Source of the DNA: Parabacteroides chongii | GTDB lineage: Bacteria; Bacteroidota; Bacteroidia; Bacteroidales; Tannerellaceae | DNA length: 64,000 nucleotides | Assembly (NCBI RefSeq): GCF_029581355.1 | Contig: NZ_CP120849.1 | Span: 5,364,501 to 5,428,500, forward strand | Direction of reading: 5' to 3' | Shown here: one piece after another, positions 60,572-64,000 of the stretch | Layout of the letters: every line of letters starts with the position of its first letter | Numbering within the stretch: position 1 is the first letter of the stretch | The notes under the pieces: model-generated | Seen by the model: the letters and a program-made list of their open reading frames with translations, nothing else | The model's database searches: none | Told to the model about the DNA's origin: nothing | Translations under genes and position numbers: made by a program

Positions 60572-61168
60572 ATGAGATTAAAAGAAAAAACAGATGTAGA
60601 CCTTGTAACACGACTCACACAAAATGACGAAGCTGCATTTAGTGAGTTATATATACGTTACAAAGACAAATTATTCTATTTCTGTTCCTATCTGCTTAAA
60701 TCAAATGAAGAAGCCAACGACATTGTACAAGATATTTTTATCCGTATCTGGGAATCACGTTCTTTCATAAACCCTCAACTATCTTTTTCTTCTTTCCTTT
60801 ACACCATGGCACGAAATCGCATCATGAATTATTTTCGTGATATGGACATTGATATAAAAGTGAAAGAAATACTGACTACACAAAAAATTACTGTTGAAGA
60901 AACCACTGAATCACAACTTATTTACACCGAATATCAGGAGATCCTTCAGGCTGCAATAGACCTCTTACCTGCACAAAGAAAAAAAATATTCAATATGAGC
61001 CGTGTCGAGAACATGTCGCATAAGGAAATCGCTATGAAATTAGGTATTTCAGTCAATACAGTACAGGAACATATCTCTGAAGCTTTAAAGTTTATCAAGT
61101 TATATTTCAATAAACATGCTGACCTTACGATGACTCTGTTATTTCCTTTATTCACTTTCCTCAATTAA
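60572..61168 (+). CDS. ECF sigma-70 factor without adjacent anti-sigma gene
   Basis: The 198-residue protein has sigma region 2 (about 20-85, ANDIVQDIFIRIWESRSF) and region 4 (about 130-180, LPAQRKKIFNMSRVENMS, KEIAMKLGISVNTVQEHISEALK), and a hydrophobic tail (MTLLFPLFTFLN). ATG 60566 or a TTG at 60548 in the same frame are alternative starts; ATG 60572 gives a normal N-terminus (MRLKEKTDVDLV). In Bacteroidales these sigma factors are usually followed by fecR, susC and susD on the same strand. Here the next genes are susD and susC on the opposite strand and no fecR is seen, so its partner is elsewhere or lost. Confidence 0.9.
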   Translation: MRLKEKTDVDLVTRLTQNDEAAFSELYIRYKDKLFYFCSYLLKSNEEANDIVQDIFIRIWESRSFINPQLSFSSFLYTMARNRIMNYFRDMDIDIKVKEILTTQKITVEETTESQLIYTEYQEILQAAIDLLPAQRKKIFNMSRVENMSHKEIAMKLGISVNTVQEHISEALKFIKLYFNKHADLTMTLLFPLFTFLN

Positions 61169-61173
61169 AAGAA

Positions 61174-61204
61174 TCCCGACCTCACCATAAAGATGAAGCC
61201 GGGA
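61174..61204. terminator. Imperfect hairpin between convergent sigma and susD genes
   Basis: TCCCG (61174-61178) pairs with CGGGA (61200-61204), with further partial pairing inward (ACCTC against GATGAAG). There is no long T-run. Confidence 0.5.
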
Positions 61205-61229
61205 TAATAAAACTCTCAGGAGATAAACA

Positions 61230-63029
61230 TTAATCCCAATTCGGGTTCTGTTTTATTTCAGTATTCTTACCGATCACATTTACAGGTATCGGATGTAAAT
61301 AATGCTTGTCTTCATCAAATACTCGATTTTCCCAGTCTGTTCCGGCAAATACATCAATATAATGCTTTCCGTTCACTTCCACCAACTTGACACGGTTTGG
61401 ATCGGCCTTACCCTCTTCCGGTGTAAAGCGTGGCAGATCGAAGTAAGAGGGTTCAAAGCGCATACCCAAAACTCGCTGCGCCAGTCGCTTGCCTTGTTTC
61501 CATCTCATAAGATCCTGGTAACGGGTGTCTTCAAAACAAAGTTCAACGCGACGTTCACGACGTATTTCAACCAATAAGGAAGAAATACCCAAATCGGTAT
61601 ACTTCGGGTCCATAACCGGATTCAATGTCAAATGAGGCATACCGGCACGGTCACGCAAAACATTGACAGTCTGATCCAAGTCTGTTTGTGAAATCGTTCC
61701 CAGTTCGGCTTTTGCTTCCGCCAGGTTCAGCAGCACTTCTGCATAACGGAACAAGGGCGCATCATGAGTTTCATTGCCATATCCTTTCTGATCCTGCTCA
61801 GCAGCATAGTGCTTAATAACATGATATCCGGTAGCAGACTCCCAGCCGGTCATACCTGCAACACGTGGAAATATATATTGATCCTTATTGTACAGAATCT
61901 CTTTGGAGTGACGCGGATCCAACACAATCTGAGTCAGACGCGGATCGCGGTTGTCCAATTCGTTTTCTATGCTTTCATCGTTATAAGACTGACTCAACGA
62001 AACAGGCTTTACGCTGCCATCAGATTCTTTGCACAAAAAATCTTCCACAAAATCTTTTGTAGCACCATTTCCAGACTGTACCAAATAACCACACAAACGG
62101 TGTCCCAGCAGACCAAGCACATATTTTCTGTACATAATGACTTCCGGATTACCTTCGAGATCCTCACTATTGAATAAAGTTGCATAGTCAGAATCCGGAT
62201 TTCCAGTATTATAAATGCTGTACTTTTTCATGTTCATCAATTCCTGAGAAGCGTTTACAGTTTCTTCCAAATATTTCTGCTCATCACCCAGGTTATGATA
62301 TTTGCGATAAGTGCCTTCAAACAGACAGATACGTGATTTCAGGGCCAGGGCTGCACCTTTCGAAACACGACTGCCTTTATCCGAACTCCAACTTTCCGGC
62401 AAGAGTTCACAAGCCTTGTTGATATCATCGAGCACATGATCCATTACCTCCTTGCGCGGGGTTCTCGGACCATACAATTCTTCAGACTCCGTTGTCAGCG
62501 GTTCAGTGATGTAAGGAACGTCACCATACATCTGCACCTTGTCAAAGTAGAACCAGGCACGGAAGAAATAAGCTTCGCCCGCATATTTGCTCTTAACGCT
62601 TTCCGGAACGTCAACCTTGTCGTAATTAGCAAAAAAGACATTTATGCGGCGCAGTAGTGTCCAATACCATCCGCCCGCAGTGGGGTCGTTAGGAACTGTT
62701 TCCTTTCCGGCAGCAATCCGGGTATAGCTCGTATGGTTTGAATTACTTTTCGACACGAAGTTATCACTCTGTACATCTTTCCAAAAGTAATCGGCATAAC
62801 TGCTACTCCATGCGTCACCAGTATGTCCTACCATAAAACGATAGTAAGACGCATCTGCGGCCTCGTTGTAGATTCCGTTGTTATATACTTCCAGATCCGT
62901 TTCTGTATTCCAGTAGCTATTATCATTCAAATCGTGTGTCGGATTCCTATCTAAAAAAGAATCATTACAGGACACCACCAGCAGGGATGACACAGCCAAT
63001 GCTGCTATATTTAATTTTATATTTTTCAT
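61230..63029 (-). CDS. SusD-like glycan-binding outer-membrane lipoprotein
   Basis: The 599-residue lipoprotein (lipobox VSCND, Cys21) has the SusD/RagB pattern: SFLDRNPTHDLNDNSYW, AGEAYFFRAWFYFDKVQMYGDVPYI, RVSKGAALALKSRICLFEGT, the C-terminal LLVEIRRERRVELCFEDTRYQDLMRW motif and a final LHPIPVNVIGKNTEIKQNPNWD. It works with the SusC of the next gene, whose stop lies 13 bp upstream. It is the third SusCD pair in the window; the ligand and the regulator are not visible, as the upstream part of the locus is outside the window. Confidence 0.95.
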   Translation of the reverse strand: MKNIKLNIAALAVSSLLVVSCNDSFLDRNPTHDLNDNSYWNTETDLEVYNNGIYNEAADASYYRFMVGHTGDAWSSSYADYFWKDVQSDNFVSKSNSNHTSYTRIAAGKETVPNDPTAGGWYWTLLRRINVFFANYDKVDVPESVKSKYAGEAYFFRAWFYFDKVQMYGDVPYITEPLTTESEELYGPRTPRKEVMDHVLDDINKACELLPESWSSDKGSRVSKGAALALKSRICLFEGTYRKYHNLGDEQKYLEETVNASQELMNMKKYSIYNTGNPDSDYATLFNSEDLEGNPEVIMYRKYVLGLLGHRLCGYLVQSGNGATKDFVEDFLCKESDGSVKPVSLSQSYNDESIENELDNRDPRLTQIVLDPRHSKEILYNKDQYIFPRVAGMTGWESATGYHVIKHYAAEQDQKGYGNETHDAPLFRYAEVLLNLAEAKAELGTISQTDLDQTVNVLRDRAGMPHLTLNPVMDPKYTDLGISSLLVEIRRERRVELCFEDTRYQDLMRWKQGKRLAQRVLGMRFEPSYFDLPRFTPEEGKADPNRVKLVEVNGKHYIDVFAGTDWENRVFDEDKHYLHPIPVNVIGKNTEIKQNPNWD

Positions 63030-63042
63030 CTTATCGGTTTAT

Positions 63043-64000
63043 TTAGAATGTAACATTAAGTCCGAATGAATAAGTACGCTGGAACGGATATACCATTGTA
63101 CCGTTTTTACCGGCTGCTTCCGGGTCGTATGCTCCCTTTACATTGGTAAATTCAAACAAATTTTCCGCACTAAAGTAAATACTGGCTTTCGAGAGATGTA
63201 GAAAATTGGTCCAGTTTGTCGGGAAGTCATAACCGACAGAAAGGTTTTTCAGGCGGCAGTAAGATGCATCCTGCAAATACTTGGTCTGCTTCTGCTGATT
63301 CTTGGTTTCACGGGCAATCGGACGGGCAAAATAAGCATCACGGTTATCTTCCGACCATGAATCGGCAACAAACCATTTCTGCGTATTATAATACTGAGTA
63401 GCGACAGGCCAGAACGGCTGACTACTAGGCCAGTAATCGCGCTTACCGATCCCCTGGAAGAAGATATTCATATATATGTTCTTATATCCCAGATTGGCGG
63501 TAATACCATATTGGTAACGCGGAGTCGTATTACCGATCACTTTCAAGTCACCGTGATCAGCCAGTGTGTTCGAACCATTATCGATCTTGCCGTCGTTATT
63601 TAAGTCCTTATACATGATGTCACCTAAATCCCAGTTGGAGCCTAGCTTTGCCTGATCGGCATGACTGGTCAAATCGCTTTCTGTCTGATAAAAACCTTCT
63701 GTTTCATATCCCCAGATTTCACCGATCTTCTCTCCTACATAATGATCACTCAATGAACCGTTTTTATTGGTATATTTTGTGATCTCAGCCTGAGAGTCTG
63801 ACAAAATAAGTCCTAAGCTATAGGTAAAGTCCTTACCGATACGGTCGTTCCAGTTGATTGAAAGTTCCCATCCGCGTGTACGAAGTGCAGCCATATTGGC
63901 AGGAGGAGCCGTCGTTCCCAGCACTTCCGGATATTCAACCTTGACCAGCATATCAGATGTTGTACGCTGATACCAGTCGAATGACACATCCAGTTTTTGC
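63043..64000 (-). CDS. SusC-like TonB-dependent transporter, C-terminal part (cut by window edge)
   Basis: The frame is open to the right edge and encodes about the last 319 residues: barrel strands such as LDVSFDWYQRTTSDMLV, GWELSINWNDRIG, FTYSLGLILSDS, SYCRLKNLSVGYDFP and the final QRTYSFGLNVTF. These are the usual terminal strands of SusC-type transporters. The plug, carboxypeptidase-regulatory and any STN domain lie outside the window, so the mode of control cannot be judged. Confidence 0.95.
   Translation of the reverse strand, partial: QKLDVSFDWYQRTTSDMLVKVEYPEVLGTTAPPANMAALRTRGWELSINWNDRIGKDFTYSLGLILSDSQAEITKYTNKNGSLSDHYVGEKIGEIWGYETEGFYQTESDLTSHADQAKLGSNWDLGDIMYKDLNNDGKIDNGSNTLADHGDLKVIGNTTPRYQYGITANLGYKNIYMNIFFQGIGKRDYWPSSQPFWPVATQYYNTQKWFVADSWSEDNRDAYFARPIARETKNQQKQTKYLQDASYCRLKNLSVGYDFPTNWTNFLHLSKASIYFSAENLFEFTNVKGAYDPEAAGKNGTMVYPFQRTYSFGLNVTF

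Overview
The window looks like the chromosome of a gut or oral Bacteroidales, most likely Parabacteroides or a close relative. The signs are SusC/SusD pairs, a hybrid two-component system, ECF-sigma/FecR modules, -7 elements of the Bacteroidetes type (TAnnTTTG, with TTG about 19-21 bp upstream where I could find it), an HU-HIG family protein and many lipoproteins. I could not run a search, so the genus is inference. No tRNA, rRNA, CRISPR array, phage or insertion sequence was found.

Layout. 1-11948 is mostly housekeeping: an HU-like protein cut by the edge, YaaA, a six-bladed propeller protein, a beta-barrel protein, YebC and PheT in one operon, an orphan sensor kinase, NrfA, and TrmD. 12005-31602 is one long minus-strand polysaccharide utilisation locus (PUL 1): PL38-like lyase, GH88, GH2, hybrid two-component regulator, SusC, SusD, a very unusual 1329-residue fusion (NPCBM-like, HzsA-like propeller, two haem c motifs, SUMF1 domain) and a beta-helix protein. 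31909-45040 is PUL 2: a lipoprotein, GH20 and GH3 on the minus strand, and ECF sigma, FecR anti-sigma, an STN-domain SusC and SusD on the plus strand. 45113-53988 holds an antiporter, an esterase, a periplasmic isoaspartyl peptidase/asparaginase, GH92, TatC, TatA and FabD. 54216-59364 has two propeller proteins, a lipoprotein resembling six-hairpin glycosidases and the remains of a GH51 arabinofuranosidase. 59547-64000 has a sugar-phosphate nucleotidyltransferase, an ECF sigma factor without an adjacent FecR, and a third SusC/SusD pair cut by the window edge.

How they work together. PUL 1 should bind, import and cut a uronic-acid-containing polysaccharide: the lyase makes unsaturated ends, GH88 removes them, GH2 trims the chain, and the hybrid regulator senses the product. 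The haem-binding HzsA-like/SUMF1 fusion and the beta-helix protein follow SusD in the same operon and have no known place in such a pathway; this is the best candidate for something undescribed. PUL 2 looks like a hexosamine-containing (host) glycan system under trans-envelope sigma/anti-sigma control. GH92 and the asparaginase could serve N-glycan or glycopeptide breakdown.

Two intergenic arrays with exactly 22-bp spacing of palindromic cores (657-734 and 31786-31858) share architecture although their bases differ. They are the most interesting non-coding signal here.
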